Of a DNA stretch of 64,000 nt, positions 35,771-44,117 are shown piece by piece (position 1 is the first letter of the stretch; the number at the start of each line of letters is the position of its first letter). The notes under the pieces were generated by a model. It did no database searches, was not told the DNA's origin, and worked only from the letters and a program-made list of their open reading frames with translations. This stretch comes from Paraburkholderia sabiae (lineage in GTDB: Bacteria > Pseudomonadota > Gammaproteobacteria > Burkholderiales > Burkholderiaceae). The translations under genes and the position numbers were made by a program. Location: NCBI RefSeq assembly GCF_030412785.1, contig NZ_CP125295.1, positions 1,550,001-1,614,000 on the forward strand, in the 5' to 3' direction.

Positions 35771-36588
35771 TGAAGCCCAATCGTGTATTGCAGTTCATCG
35801 CGCTCGCGATCGGCTTCGCGTTTCTCTACGTGCCGATTGTCAGCCTCGTCGTGTATTCGTTCAACGAGTCGCAGCTCGTGACGGTATGGACGCGCTTTTC
35901 GACGCGCTGGTACTCGGCCTTGCTGCAGGACGAAGAACTGATCAACGCCGCATGGCTGTCGCTGCGAGTGGCGTTGCTGACCGCGTTCGCGTCGGTGATC
36001 ATCGGCACGTGGGCGGGGTTCGTGCTCGCGCGCATGGGACGGTTCCGCGGCTTCACGCTGTACACCGGCATGATCAACGCGCCGCTGGTGATTCCTGAGG
36101 TGATCCAGGGCATTTCGCTGCTCCTGCTGTTCATCGAAATGGGCAAGTGGCTCGGCTGGCCGGCAGGACGCGGCATTTTCACGATCTGGATCGGTCACGT
36201 GATGCTGTGTATTTCCTACGTTGCGATTATTGTGCAGTCGCGCGTGCGCGACCTGCATCCGTCGCTTGAGGAAGCTGCACTCGACCTTGGTGCAACGCCG
36301 CTGCGTGTATTTTTCTTCATCACGTTGCCGCTGATCTCGCAGGCGCTCGTCGCGGGCTGGCTGCTGTCGTTCACGCTGTCCATCGACGATCTGGTGCTGT
36401 CCGCGTTCCTGTCTGGTCCGGGATCGACGACGCTGCCGCTGGTGGTGTTCTCGCGCGTGCGTCTGGGGCTGAATCCGGAAATGAACGCGCTCGCGACGCT
36501 GTTCATCGCCGTCGTCACGGTGGGCGTGGTGATCGCCAATCACTTCATGCAGCGTGCCGAGAAGCGGCGTCTGGCGATGGCAATCTGA
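35770..36588 (+). CDS. potI: Polyamine ABC transporter permease PotI
   Basis: 272-residue second permease with six helices, the EAA loop EEAALDLGATPLRVFFFITL, and the PotI-typical SFTLSIDDLVLSAFLSGPGS. With PotH it forms the membrane channel. It is the last gene of the operon and is followed by a strong terminator. Confidence 0.94.
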   Translation: MKPNRVLQFIALAIGFAFLYVPIVSLVVYSFNESQLVTVWTRFSTRWYSALLQDEELINAAWLSLRVALLTAFASVIIGTWAGFVLARMGRFRGFTLYTGMINAPLVIPEVIQGISLLLLFIEMGKWLGWPAGRGIFTIWIGHVMLCISYVAIIVQSRVRDLHPSLEEAALDLGATPLRVFFFITLPLISQALVAGWLLSFTLSIDDLVLSAFLSGPGSTTLPLVVFSRVRLGLNPEMNALATLFIAVVTVGVVIANHFMQRAEKRRLAMAI

Positions 36589-36617
36589 TTCAGGCTGCTG
36601 CCAGCACTTCAATGCAG

Positions 36618-36652
36618 ATGGCCGGCGCCCGTGAGGGTGCCGGCCATTTTTC
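36618..36652 (+). terminator. Terminator of the pot operon
   Basis: Nine-bp stem ATGGCCGGC (36618-36626) / GCCGGCCAT (36639-36647) with further inner pairing, followed by TTTTTC. Confidence 0.85.
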
Positions 36653-36676
36653 ATGCGAAGGCACCAAAGTGCAGGC

Positions 36677-38089
36677 TCAGATCCGGTAGCCGATCCGCAG
36701 ACCGCCCCAATGCCGGCCATTGACGAAGATCGGCGCCGACGCATCCTTCATCAGCGCATACTCGCCGCCGCCCATGTCGCGCCGGTACGTCTGCAACAGA
36801 AATCGCTTCGTACTGGTGCCGGCAGTCAGGCCCGTCCGGTCGTTGAAGATCCGTCGATTGCGGCAGTTTGCGGCGTTCCAGACGGGGTCATCACGCTGCG
36901 GCTGCGAGAACTTGAGGTTGTGAGTGGGGAGGTAGCCGCGCACGTCGACGGCTGCGCAGAAGGCCACGCGAGGATCCAGTTCGAGCATCGGCTCCTGGAC
37001 GAGCGGCAGGATCCGGTCGGTCGCTTCGGTGAAACGTGTGACGAACTGCGGCGGGTTCGTGCCGGGCACGGACACGTAGCGATCGTCGAACAGGTCGCTC
37101 ATCGTCAGTTCGCCGCGTGCGATGGCCGCTTCGAACAGTTTGCCGACTTTCGCTGCCGCCCGTTCGACGGCGTCGATGAAGGGCGTGTCGGCCGTTGCAG
37201 CGCCCGTGGCCGCCGTCAGTTCGATCAGACTCTCCGATACGCCGAGCAGACTGCCGAGCCGGTTCTTCGCCTGCACGAAATTCTCGCCGGAATGCTCGAC
37301 GTCCGTCGCAATCTCCAGCACCTGCGATTCGAATGCATTACATTGCTCTTCAATTTCACCGGACAGCGTCGCGATCTGGTTTGCCTCTGCATTCAATTGC
37401 ATGATGGCGTGGCCGGTCGTATGCACGACGTCGCCGATCATTCGCGTGCCTTCGCGTACGCGTTGCGCGCGTGCGGTGTTTTCGGCGCCTTCGGTGATCA
37501 GACGCTCCGTCTGTTCGGTGAGCTGGGCGAGCGTCGTTTCGATCTGACCCGTCGCCTGTGCTGTCTTCGCGGACAACGTCTTTACCTCGGCCGCGACGAC
37601 GGCGAAGCTTTTGCCGAAATCGCCGGCGCGGGCGGCTTCGATCGCTGCGTTCAGGGCGAGCAGGTGCGTTTGCCGGGCGATCAGCGAAATTTCTTCCGAC
37701 ACACGGCTCACGTGCGAGAGTGCCGCGCGCAACGCGCCGATCTGGCTCTCGATCACCGTCACGCCTTCGACCAGCCCGTGTATATCGGACAGCGATCCGT
37801 CGAGTGTCTGCTGCGAGCTTTCGACATCGCCCGCGGCTTGCGCTGTCACCGTGCTCATTTCGCGGGCCGCAGCGGCGATGCGATGGTTGCCCGCGAGCGT
37901 TGCCGCCGCCGACTGGCGCAGCGTGTGGCACACGTCAGCTTGTCGCTCGACGCGCGCGGCGACTTCTTCGATATGACCGGACACGTCGCAGATCTCGATG
38001 CCGAGCTTGCCCGCCTGCGCGGCGATCTCGCCGACAACGGAAGAAGTGCCGCCATTGCGGCGCGAGCGGCGATTGAAAAAGCCCGTCAT
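36677..38089 (-). CDS. Soluble methyl-accepting chemotaxis protein with C-terminal sensor region
   Basis: 470-residue chemoreceptor with no predicted membrane segment. Residues ~15-290 are coiled-coil. The highly conserved MCP hairpin tip is present as SLIARQTHLLALNAAIEAAR followed by AGDFGKSFAVVAAEVKTLSA. The C-terminal ~150 residues form a sensor-like domain ending FNDRTGLTAGTSTKRFLLQT to GGRHWGGLRIGYRI-type sequence (MKDASAPIFVNGRHWGGLRI), as in Cache-type domains. The order is reversed relative to classic receptors. It likely senses a cytoplasmic cue and signals to CheA/CheW. The start ATG at 38089 has CAGGAG upstream; the longer frame adds basic random sequence. Confidence 0.88.
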   Translation of the reverse strand: MTGFFNRRSRRNGGTSSVVGEIAAQAGKLGIEICDVSGHIEEVAARVERQADVCHTLRQSAAATLAGNHRIAAAAREMSTVTAQAAGDVESSQQTLDGSLSDIHGLVEGVTVIESQIGALRAALSHVSRVSEEISLIARQTHLLALNAAIEAARAGDFGKSFAVVAAEVKTLSAKTAQATGQIETTLAQLTEQTERLITEGAENTARAQRVREGTRMIGDVVHTTGHAIMQLNAEANQIATLSGEIEEQCNAFESQVLEIATDVEHSGENFVQAKNRLGSLLGVSESLIELTAATGAATADTPFIDAVERAAAKVGKLFEAAIARGELTMSDLFDDRYVSVPGTNPPQFVTRFTEATDRILPLVQEPMLELDPRVAFCAAVDVRGYLPTHNLKFSQPQRDDPVWNAANCRNRRIFNDRTGLTAGTSTKRFLLQTYRRDMGGGEYALMKDASAPIFVNGRHWGGLRIGYRI

Positions 38090-38364
38090 GTTCCAAGTCT
38101 CCTGAACCGCGCGACGCGGTCGCGTGCTGTCTCGATGTCTTTCTGATATGCGTGTCAGTGCATGTCGCAGCCGAGCGAGTTCATCGATCGACACCCCGCG
38201 GATGAAGTGCGGTACATGAATTGCACGCGTGTCACACGTTTACGGTTTCTCTACGGCCCCTTACGCGAGTGCTTGATAGGGACTATCCCGCAGTCGGATC
38301 GGGTACGATCGCGGTTCGTGCGCACGCCATACCGCATGTCTGTCGAATCCCCAACCAATGACCG

Positions 38365-38481
38365 ATGATTGAAACCTTTGCGCGCGTATCGGGCTGGGAA
38401 CAGCTGGTGTATCTATGGGAACTGATCGTGATGGTCTGCAAGTTCCTGTGGGGGCTGTTACGCCTGCTGGGCGGCGGCTGA
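38365..38481 (+). CDS. Possible 38-residue membrane micro-protein
   Basis: Short ORF MIETFARVSGWEQLVYLWEL continuing into a hydrophobic stretch IVMVCKFLWGLLRLLGGG. It could form one transmembrane helix. There is no good ribosome binding site and no known family, so it may be chance. It occupies the otherwise empty spacer between the chemoreceptor and methyltransferase genes. Confidence 0.3.
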   Translation: MIETFARVSGWEQLVYLWELIVMVCKFLWGLLRLLGGG

Positions 38482-38569
38482 ACAGGAAGCGCAATGCCAT
38501 GCACTGTCACGCAGTGCAGGATGAACTGCAGTAAGCTGACATCCTTCGCATTGTGAGTGATGGCCGAAC

Positions 38570-39343
38570 ATGCACAATGATTCCACCCAGCGCTTCACCG
38601 ACCGTGTGTCCGACTACGTCAAATACCGGCCGGGCTATCCACGCGAAATCGTCACGTTCCTGCATTCGACCTGCGGACTGGCGGACGACGCCCAGGTTGC
38701 CGACATCGGCGCGGGCACGGGCATTTCGGCGCGCCTGTTTCTGGACGCGGGGCATCCCGTCGTTGCCGTCGAACCCAATCAGGCGATGCGAGCCGCCGCC
38801 GATGAGTGGCTCAAAGATTACGCGGGCTATACCAGCGTAGCCGGCACCGGCGAAGCGACGTCACTGGACAGCGCGAGCGTCGATCTCGTCATCGCGGCGC
38901 AGGCGTTCCACTGGTTCGATCCCATTGCCGCGCGACAGGAATTCGCGCGCATTCTGAGGCCACACGGTCTGATCGCGTTGATGTGGAATAGCCGGCTGCT
39001 CGACGGCACGCCTTTTCTTGCCGGTTACGAAGCGTTGTTACGCCGTTTCAGCGATGACTATCAGTCCGTGTCCGAGCGTTATGGCGATGACGCGTCGATG
39101 GCCGTCTGGTTCGGCGACCGTCTCGCCCATATGGCGCGTATGCCGAACGCTCAGCGGCTCGACTTCGACGGGCTGAAGGGCCGGTTGATGTCGTCGTCCT
39201 ACGCGCCGAAAGCCGGGCATCCGAATCATGAACCGATGCTCGCTGCGTTGCGTGAACTGTTCGACCGTACCGCACAGGACGGCACGGTCGACTTCGTCTA
39301 TGAGACGCTCGTGTATGTCGGATATCCGCAGAACGGGCGCTAG
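38570..39343 (+). CDS. Class I SAM-dependent methyltransferase
   Basis: 257-residue methyltransferase. Motif I is VADIGAGTGISARLFLDAGH (SAM binding), followed by the acidic loop VVAVEPNQAMR and AAQAFHWFDPIAARQEFARIL with LRPHGLIALMWNSR. This is the Methyltransf_11 / UbiE-like small-molecule type; the substrate is unknown. Its stop codon TAG (39341-39343) lies in a CTAG shared with the stop of the convergent hydrolase gene. Confidence 0.87.
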   Translation: MHNDSTQRFTDRVSDYVKYRPGYPREIVTFLHSTCGLADDAQVADIGAGTGISARLFLDAGHPVVAVEPNQAMRAAADEWLKDYAGYTSVAGTGEATSLDSASVDLVIAAQAFHWFDPIAARQEFARILRPHGLIALMWNSRLLDGTPFLAGYEALLRRFSDDYQSVSERYGDDASMAVWFGDRLAHMARMPNAQRLDFDGLKGRLMSSSYAPKAGHPNHEPMLAALRELFDRTAQDGTVDFVYETLVYVGYPQNGR

Positions 39344-40311
39344 ACCTGCAATGGAATACGTGCTGTGTCGGTTGTGCCGAGAAATGCATGCAAGTCCTGC
39401 AGTACCCGTTGCGGCGCTTCTTCCATCGGGATATGTCCGAGTCCGTCGTACATGATCGATCGTGCACCTGGAATACGGCGGGCGAATTCCGCTGCATGTG
39501 CAGGCGGAATCCAGCGATCTTTTGCACCCCACAGTATCAGCGTCGGCACATCGAGTGCATCCAGCACGTTGGTATCGAGATCGGCGAAATCGAGCGTCGG
39601 CACCATCTTGCCGATCGCTTCGCGCGTGCCTTCGCCATGAAAGAACTCGACGTAGCGGCGCAATACGTCCGGCGCGATCTTGCGCGCGTCGCCATAGACA
39701 TTGCGCACGGCGCTCGTGATGATCGCTTCCGGCAGGCACCACGGCGCGCTCAGTCGCACCGGCGCATGATTGAACAGACCGATATAGATGGGCAGCTTCA
39801 TTGGAAAGCCTGCGGCATCGATCAGCACGAGCCGCCCGACGGCATCGCGGTGGCGCACCGCGTAATCCCACGCGAGCAGACCGCCCAGCGAATTGCCGAT
39901 CAGCGTTGCACGCGCGATGCCGAGCGCCTGCATGAACGTGTCGATGAAGCGCCGATAGGTGGGCAGATCCGTTGTTTCGATGACGCCCGCCGCATTGCGC
40001 AGCGGACCTGTTACGCCAAACGGCGGGAGATCGAGCCGGATCACGCGATAGTCGCGTGCCATCGCAGATGCAACATCGTTCCAGGTATGCAGCGATGACG
40101 CGAAGCCGTGGATCATCACAATCGTACTGTCACCCGTGCCTTCGTCGATGTAGTGCACATCGGTGCCCATGATCTGCACGAATCGTGAACCGGCTTGGGT
40201 GTAACGGCGTTTTAGTTCATCGCGCGGAACGCTGGTGAGGCCGAGGCGCGCTGCGAACGAGCGGGCCGGCAGCGTCGCATGCACTTTCCGGTTGGTTTCG
40301 ACTTTTTTCAT
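39340..40311 (-). CDS. Alpha/beta-fold hydrolase (esterase-like)
   Basis: 323-residue alpha/beta hydrolase. It has the oxyanion-loop motif VMIHGFASSLHTWND, nucleophile elbow LIGNSLGGLLAW, acid LILWGAKDRWIPP and catalytic His in MYDGLGHIPMEEAP. The N-terminal ~60 residues form a basic extension. The start ATG at 40311 has AGGGAG upstream. It lies directly downstream of the flavin monooxygenase on the same strand (55-base gap), so the pair is likely an operon. I infer it cleaves the ester or lactone made by the monooxygenase; there is no direct evidence for the substrate. Confidence 0.88.
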   Translation of the reverse strand: MKKVETNRKVHATLPARSFAARLGLTSVPRDELKRRYTQAGSRFVQIMGTDVHYIDEGTGDSTIVMIHGFASSLHTWNDVASAMARDYRVIRLDLPPFGVTGPLRNAAGVIETTDLPTYRRFIDTFMQALGIARATLIGNSLGGLLAWDYAVRHRDAVGRLVLIDAAGFPMKLPIYIGLFNHAPVRLSAPWCLPEAIITSAVRNVYGDARKIAPDVLRRYVEFFHGEGTREAIGKMVPTLDFADLDTNVLDALDVPTLILWGAKDRWIPPAHAAEFARRIPGARSIMYDGLGHIPMEEAPQRVLQDLHAFLGTTDTARIPLQV

Positions 40312-40366
40312 TTTTTCGTCTCCCTGTTGGGTACGGTATGAAATCACCTGTCTTCGGTGCAGACTC

Positions 40367-41848
40367 CTAACGTGAATAGATGTATTCGCCGCCGCGCACG
40401 CGACGCGTGCGGCGGCGGAAGGTGAACGTGAAGCCCGGCCAGATTGCGGTAACCTTGCCGCTCTTCGTCTGGTACCAACTGTGGCAGCCGCTCGTCCAGA
40501 CTGTCTGCTGCATGTCGAGTTGCAGGCGCTCATTGAATGCGCGTTGCACATCTGCACGAAGATTCATCGTGCGCGCGCCGCGGCGCTGCAGTTCGCGCAG
40601 ACAGTCGGCAATGTATTGCACCTGAGACTCGATCATGTAGATCATCGAGTTGTGGCCAAGGCCGGTGTTCGGGCCCGCCATCATGAAGAAGTTCGGAAAA
40701 TCCGCGATGCTCGTGCCGAGGTACGCTTGCGGACCATCGCGCAGCCACAGCGCGCCGAGGTCGGCGCCGCCGATGCCCGATACATCGAACGGTGCACCGA
40801 CGTCGTTGACCTGAAATCCAGTGCCGCAGATGATCGCATCGACGGCGTGATGCACACCATCGGTCGTCACAATGCCGTCGTGCACGATAGTGCGAATCGG
40901 CGTCGTCACGACATTCACGTTCGGCTGGCGGACTGCAGGATAGTAGTCGCTCGACAGCAATACGCGTTTGCATCCGAGCCGGTAGTCGGGCGTGACTTTC
41001 GCGCGCAGTGCAGGATCCTTCACGCGCCGTTCGAGGTAGCTGCGCGCAAATTTCATCGCCGGATTCGCAAGCCTGGGACTCACAAAGAAGCCAATACCGC
41101 GCGACTCCATCTGCCAGTAGATCGCGTTGCGTACGAAGCGCTGCGTGAACGGCAAATGCCTGAAGAGCCAGCGCGCGCGATCGCTGATCGGCTTGTCGGG
41201 CTTGGGCATGATCCACGGTGCGGTGCGCTGGAACAGCAGCAACTCCGCGACACGCGGTTGAATCTGCGGCACGAACTGGATTGCACTCGCGCCCGTGCCA
41301 ATGACAGCGACGCGCTTGCCTTCGAGCGGATAAGCATGATCCCAGCATGCCGAATGAAAGATCTTGCCGCCGAACGTATCGATTCCGTCGATGCGCGGCA
41401 TCGCGGGACGAGACAACGGGCCGCTCGCCGCGATCACGACTTCCGCTTCGACGGTTTCATGCACGCCATTGCGTGCGATGTCGAGTAACCACACGAGGCG
41501 TGCTTCATCGAAACGCGCAGCCGTCACGCGAGCATTGAACTGGATTGCACTGTCTACCTGATACTTGCGTGCACAATGCTTCAGATACGCGAGTATCTCG
41601 TGTTGATGACTGAACGCCCGCGACCACGCCGGATTCGCTTCGAATGAAAACGAATACAGGTGCGACGGCACATCGCATGCAGCGCCCGGATAGCTGTTGT
41701 CGCGCCAGGTGCCACCCAACTCACCCGCCGCTTCATAGATCGAGACCGATGCATAGCCGAGCCGCTTGAGCCGGATGGCCATGCCGATGCCCGAGAAGCC
41801 GCTTCCAATAATCGCGATTCGCATCTCGGCAGGACGGGGAGAGGGCAT
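40367..41848 (-). CDS. Flavin-containing monooxygenase, Baeyer-Villiger type
   Basis: 493-residue flavoprotein. It has an N-terminal FAD motif IIGSGFSGIGMAIRLKRLGY, the BVMO fingerprint FGGKIFHSACWD (FxGxxxHxxxW followed by Asp), and an NADPH Rossmann motif VAVIGTGASAIQFVPQI. The ATG at 41848 or that at 41824 (MRIAIIGSG) could be the start. Such enzymes insert oxygen beside a ketone to give an ester or lactone. The neighbouring esterase-like gene and divergent TetR gene suggest an inducible ketone or terpenoid degradation module (inference). Confidence 0.88.
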   Translation of the reverse strand: MPSPRPAEMRIAIIGSGFSGIGMAIRLKRLGYASVSIYEAAGELGGTWRDNSYPGAACDVPSHLYSFSFEANPAWSRAFSHQHEILAYLKHCARKYQVDSAIQFNARVTAARFDEARLVWLLDIARNGVHETVEAEVVIAASGPLSRPAMPRIDGIDTFGGKIFHSACWDHAYPLEGKRVAVIGTGASAIQFVPQIQPRVAELLLFQRTAPWIMPKPDKPISDRARWLFRHLPFTQRFVRNAIYWQMESRGIGFFVSPRLANPAMKFARSYLERRVKDPALRAKVTPDYRLGCKRVLLSSDYYPAVRQPNVNVVTTPIRTIVHDGIVTTDGVHHAVDAIICGTGFQVNDVGAPFDVSGIGGADLGALWLRDGPQAYLGTSIADFPNFFMMAGPNTGLGHNSMIYMIESQVQYIADCLRELQRRGARTMNLRADVQRAFNERLQLDMQQTVWTSGCHSWYQTKSGKVTAIWPGFTFTFRRRTRRVRGGEYIYSR

Positions 41849-41915
41849 GGGTCAGGCGCTCCGGCGCATCGTTCGAGTCCGAAAACTCGCGATGGCGATT
41901 AGGATGAAAATAGTT

Positions 41916-41990
41916 TTGTCTACATCCGTCTACGACGGTTAAAGCGCAGGGTAGACAACTGTACACATCGCGTCAAGATCGTTGTACAGT
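41916..41990. promoter_or_regulatory. Candidate TetR operators between the monooxygenase and TetR genes
   Basis: Two inverted repeats: TTGTCTAC (41916-41923) / GTAGACAA (41951-41958), and ACTGTACA (41958-41965) / TGTACAGT (41983-41990), all exact. The arms abut at 41958. The location between divergent genes supports a regulator-binding role. Confidence 0.55.
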
Positions 41991-42046
41991 GCTCGCTCGA
42001 AGGTCGAGACATCGGATCGGCCGCATTGCATCGTTAACGGACGCTC

Positions 42047-42676
42047 ATGCAACCCGCATCTGAACTGGAACTCGCGCCCGGCAAGCGCAAACTGATCGAG
42101 GCGGCGTTACGGCTCACGGCCAGTGGGCGCAGCTTCGCGAGTCTTGGCCTGCGCGAACTCGCGCGGGAGGCCGAACTCAATCCGAACACTTTCTACCGGC
42201 ACTTCGACACGCTCGACGACCTCGCGCGCGAAGCCGTCGAATGGGTCAGCCGCCGTCTGCGGCCGATGCTGCGGCGTGAACGCTGGCTCGCTGCGCACGA
42301 CGAACCGCATAGCGTGCCGCGCCGCGCATGCGCGGCCTTCTTTGCGTTTGCGCTGGAAAATCGCGAGGCGTTTCTGAGCGCGCTCGCCGAATATCACGGC
42401 ACGTCGCCCGTGCTGCGCGAAGCGGTGCGCGTCAACCTGAACGAAGTGTCGACGGAGATGGCCGAGGACGTCGTCCAGTTGAATCTGATGCCTTCGCTGC
42501 CGCGCGAAACCGTCGAAGAAATCTGCACGCAGATCGTGCTGCAGTTGTTCCATCTGTCGCACGAATTTATCGGCAATGCTGCGCAACGCGAGTCGCTGAT
42601 CGACTACGCGGAGCGCTTCATCGTCAGGCTGTTCGCGGGTGCCGTCGTGCTCGCGCAGCACGAGGCACACGGCTGA
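42047..42676 (+). CDS. TetR-family regulator
   Basis: 209-residue regulator. The N-terminal helix-turn-helix is at about residues 14-60 (LGLRELAREAELNPNTFYRH, then FDTLDDLAREAVEW). The C-terminal ligand domain is helical and its inducer is unknown. It is divergent from the monooxygenase gene, with inverted repeats between, so repression of that operon and of itself is likely (inference). Confidence 0.9.
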   Translation: MQPASELELAPGKRKLIEAALRLTASGRSFASLGLRELAREAELNPNTFYRHFDTLDDLAREAVEWVSRRLRPMLRRERWLAAHDEPHSVPRRACAAFFAFALENREAFLSALAEYHGTSPVLREAVRVNLNEVSTEMAEDVVQLNLMPSLPRETVEEICTQIVLQLFHLSHEFIGNAAQRESLIDYAERFIVRLFAGAVVLAQHEAHG

Positions 42677-42712
42677 CACGAGCGGTCGTACCGCGATACG
42701 AAGAGCAATGAA

Positions 42713-42736
42713 AAAGGGCTCCGTAAGGAGCCCTTT
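42713..42736. terminator. Bidirectional terminator between TetR gene and TPR protein gene
   Basis: Perfect 10-bp stem AAAGGGCTCC (42713-42722) / GGAGCCCTTT (42727-42736) with loop GTAA; short T/A runs on either side. Confidence 0.75.
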
Positions 42737-42782
42737 GCGTTTGGCGCTTGGCGCTTGATACGAAAACACTCGCCGTTAAAGG

Positions 42783-44012
42783 TCAGGTATCGTTCCAGCC
42801 GCCCGAGTCGTCGTTGCTGCCCATGTCGACGCTGCCGTCTCCGCCGCCATCGCTCCAGTCGTTGGAGCCCTGGCCGAAGTCGATCGAACCCGCGTCGTTG
42901 CCGCCGCGTTTGCGCGATTCGTCGTCGACGATCACATCGCGCTCGACCACGCGATCGCGGCCGGAGTTGAGCGCTTCGCCCAGCAGAACGCCCGTGAGCA
43001 GCCCGCCCATACCGCCACCGAAGCCGCCGCCTTGCTGCACGATAACGGGCGGCTGCTGTTGTTGCGGAGGATACGGATAGGGCGCTTGCGGCGGGTAGTT
43101 CGGCGGATAGCCCGTCTGCTGGCCGCGGCCGAACGCTTCGTTCGCTTCGCGTGCATAAGGCGACTCGCCTGCAGCTGTCGACGCAGCCGCCGCGTTCGGA
43201 TCGGGCCGGCCTTCGGCACGCGCCTTGAGGCTCGCCACCTGTCGCTCAAGATCTTCGAGCTGATACGGCGGCACCGGGTTCTTGCTGTTCGACAGCGATT
43301 CGACGAGTTGCCGCAACTGCGTCTCGGCGCCTTCCACTTCGCGTTCGAGCGCTTCGTGGCCGGGCGCCGTCGACAGCTTCACGTCGAGCTTCAGCGAACG
43401 CACATCGTTGAGCAGGTCGGTCGCGCGCTTGAGCTGCACGCGGCGATCGTCGTTGGCGCGCGTATCGTCCTGCGAGCGCGCGCGGCGCAGCGTCCAGCGC
43501 AAGATCAGCGCGATCGCGCCGATCAGCACCACGATGCCGATCCACATGCCCATCGACGGACCGTGCCGCGCGGGCGCCTGCTGGATTGCAGACTGCGTGG
43601 CGGCCTGTGTAGCGGGCGCGGATTCCTGCTGCGCGAACGGATTGCCCGTGCGATGCGAGGTACCGCCGCTTACACGCGCTGCGTCCGAGCGCAGCCGCGC
43701 TTCCGTTTCCGCGAATCGGCCCGGGTCCGTGAAGCGGACTTGCGGATCGAGCGTCTTGGCCTGTTGCAGCTGCGCGAGCGCGTCGGCGGGGCGGCCTTCG
43801 CGGTCGAGCACCTGGGCGTACAGATAGTGCGCGCGAGCGCTGTCGGGATGCGCCTTCAGCACTTCACTCAACTGCGCGTCGGCCTTCGGCCAGTTGCCCT
43901 GCTGGATCGTCGTTTCGATCTGCGTCGCCGTCGGCACCGCGAACGCCGCGCCCGAGACGAGCATCAACGAGAGCGTCAGGGAAACACCGGCTGCTGCGAG
44001 AAGTTTTTTCAT
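42783..44012 (-). CDS. TPR-like membrane protein with disordered C-terminal tail
   Basis: 409-residue protein. It has an N-terminal signal sequence (~26 residues, ending GAAFAVP), then a TPR-like region (~30-75; LKAHPDSARAHYLYAQVLDR) and a predicted transmembrane helix at ~160-178 (MGMWIGIVVLIGAIALILRW). A helical coiled segment follows to about 275. The tail is low complexity: Pro/Tyr/Gln repeats, a glycine zipper (GGGFGGGMGGLLTGVLLGEA) and an Asp/Ser/Gly-rich end. The start ATG at 44012 is favoured over 44030. It lies 105 bases from a PspA-family gene on the same strand, so the two may act together at the membrane. Confidence 0.78.
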   Translation of the reverse strand: MKKLLAAAGVSLTLSLMLVSGAAFAVPTATQIETTIQQGNWPKADAQLSEVLKAHPDSARAHYLYAQVLDREGRPADALAQLQQAKTLDPQVRFTDPGRFAETEARLRSDAARVSGGTSHRTGNPFAQQESAPATQAATQSAIQQAPARHGPSMGMWIGIVVLIGAIALILRWTLRRARSQDDTRANDDRRVQLKRATDLLNDVRSLKLDVKLSTAPGHEALEREVEGAETQLRQLVESLSNSKNPVPPYQLEDLERQVASLKARAEGRPDPNAAAASTAAGESPYAREANEAFGRGQQTGYPPNYPPQAPYPYPPQQQQPPVIVQQGGGFGGGMGGLLTGVLLGEALNSGRDRVVERDVIVDDESRKRGGNDAGSIDFGQGSNDWSDGGGDGSVDMGSNDDSGGWNDT

Positions 44013-44117
44013 GATGCGGGCCGGGCGCATTGACGCCCGTCTCCATGACTATCGAGTTACCGTGCCGCGCGGTTCGTTGCTAACCACGCATACCGCGCGG
44101 CACATCGCCTGTCGCGC

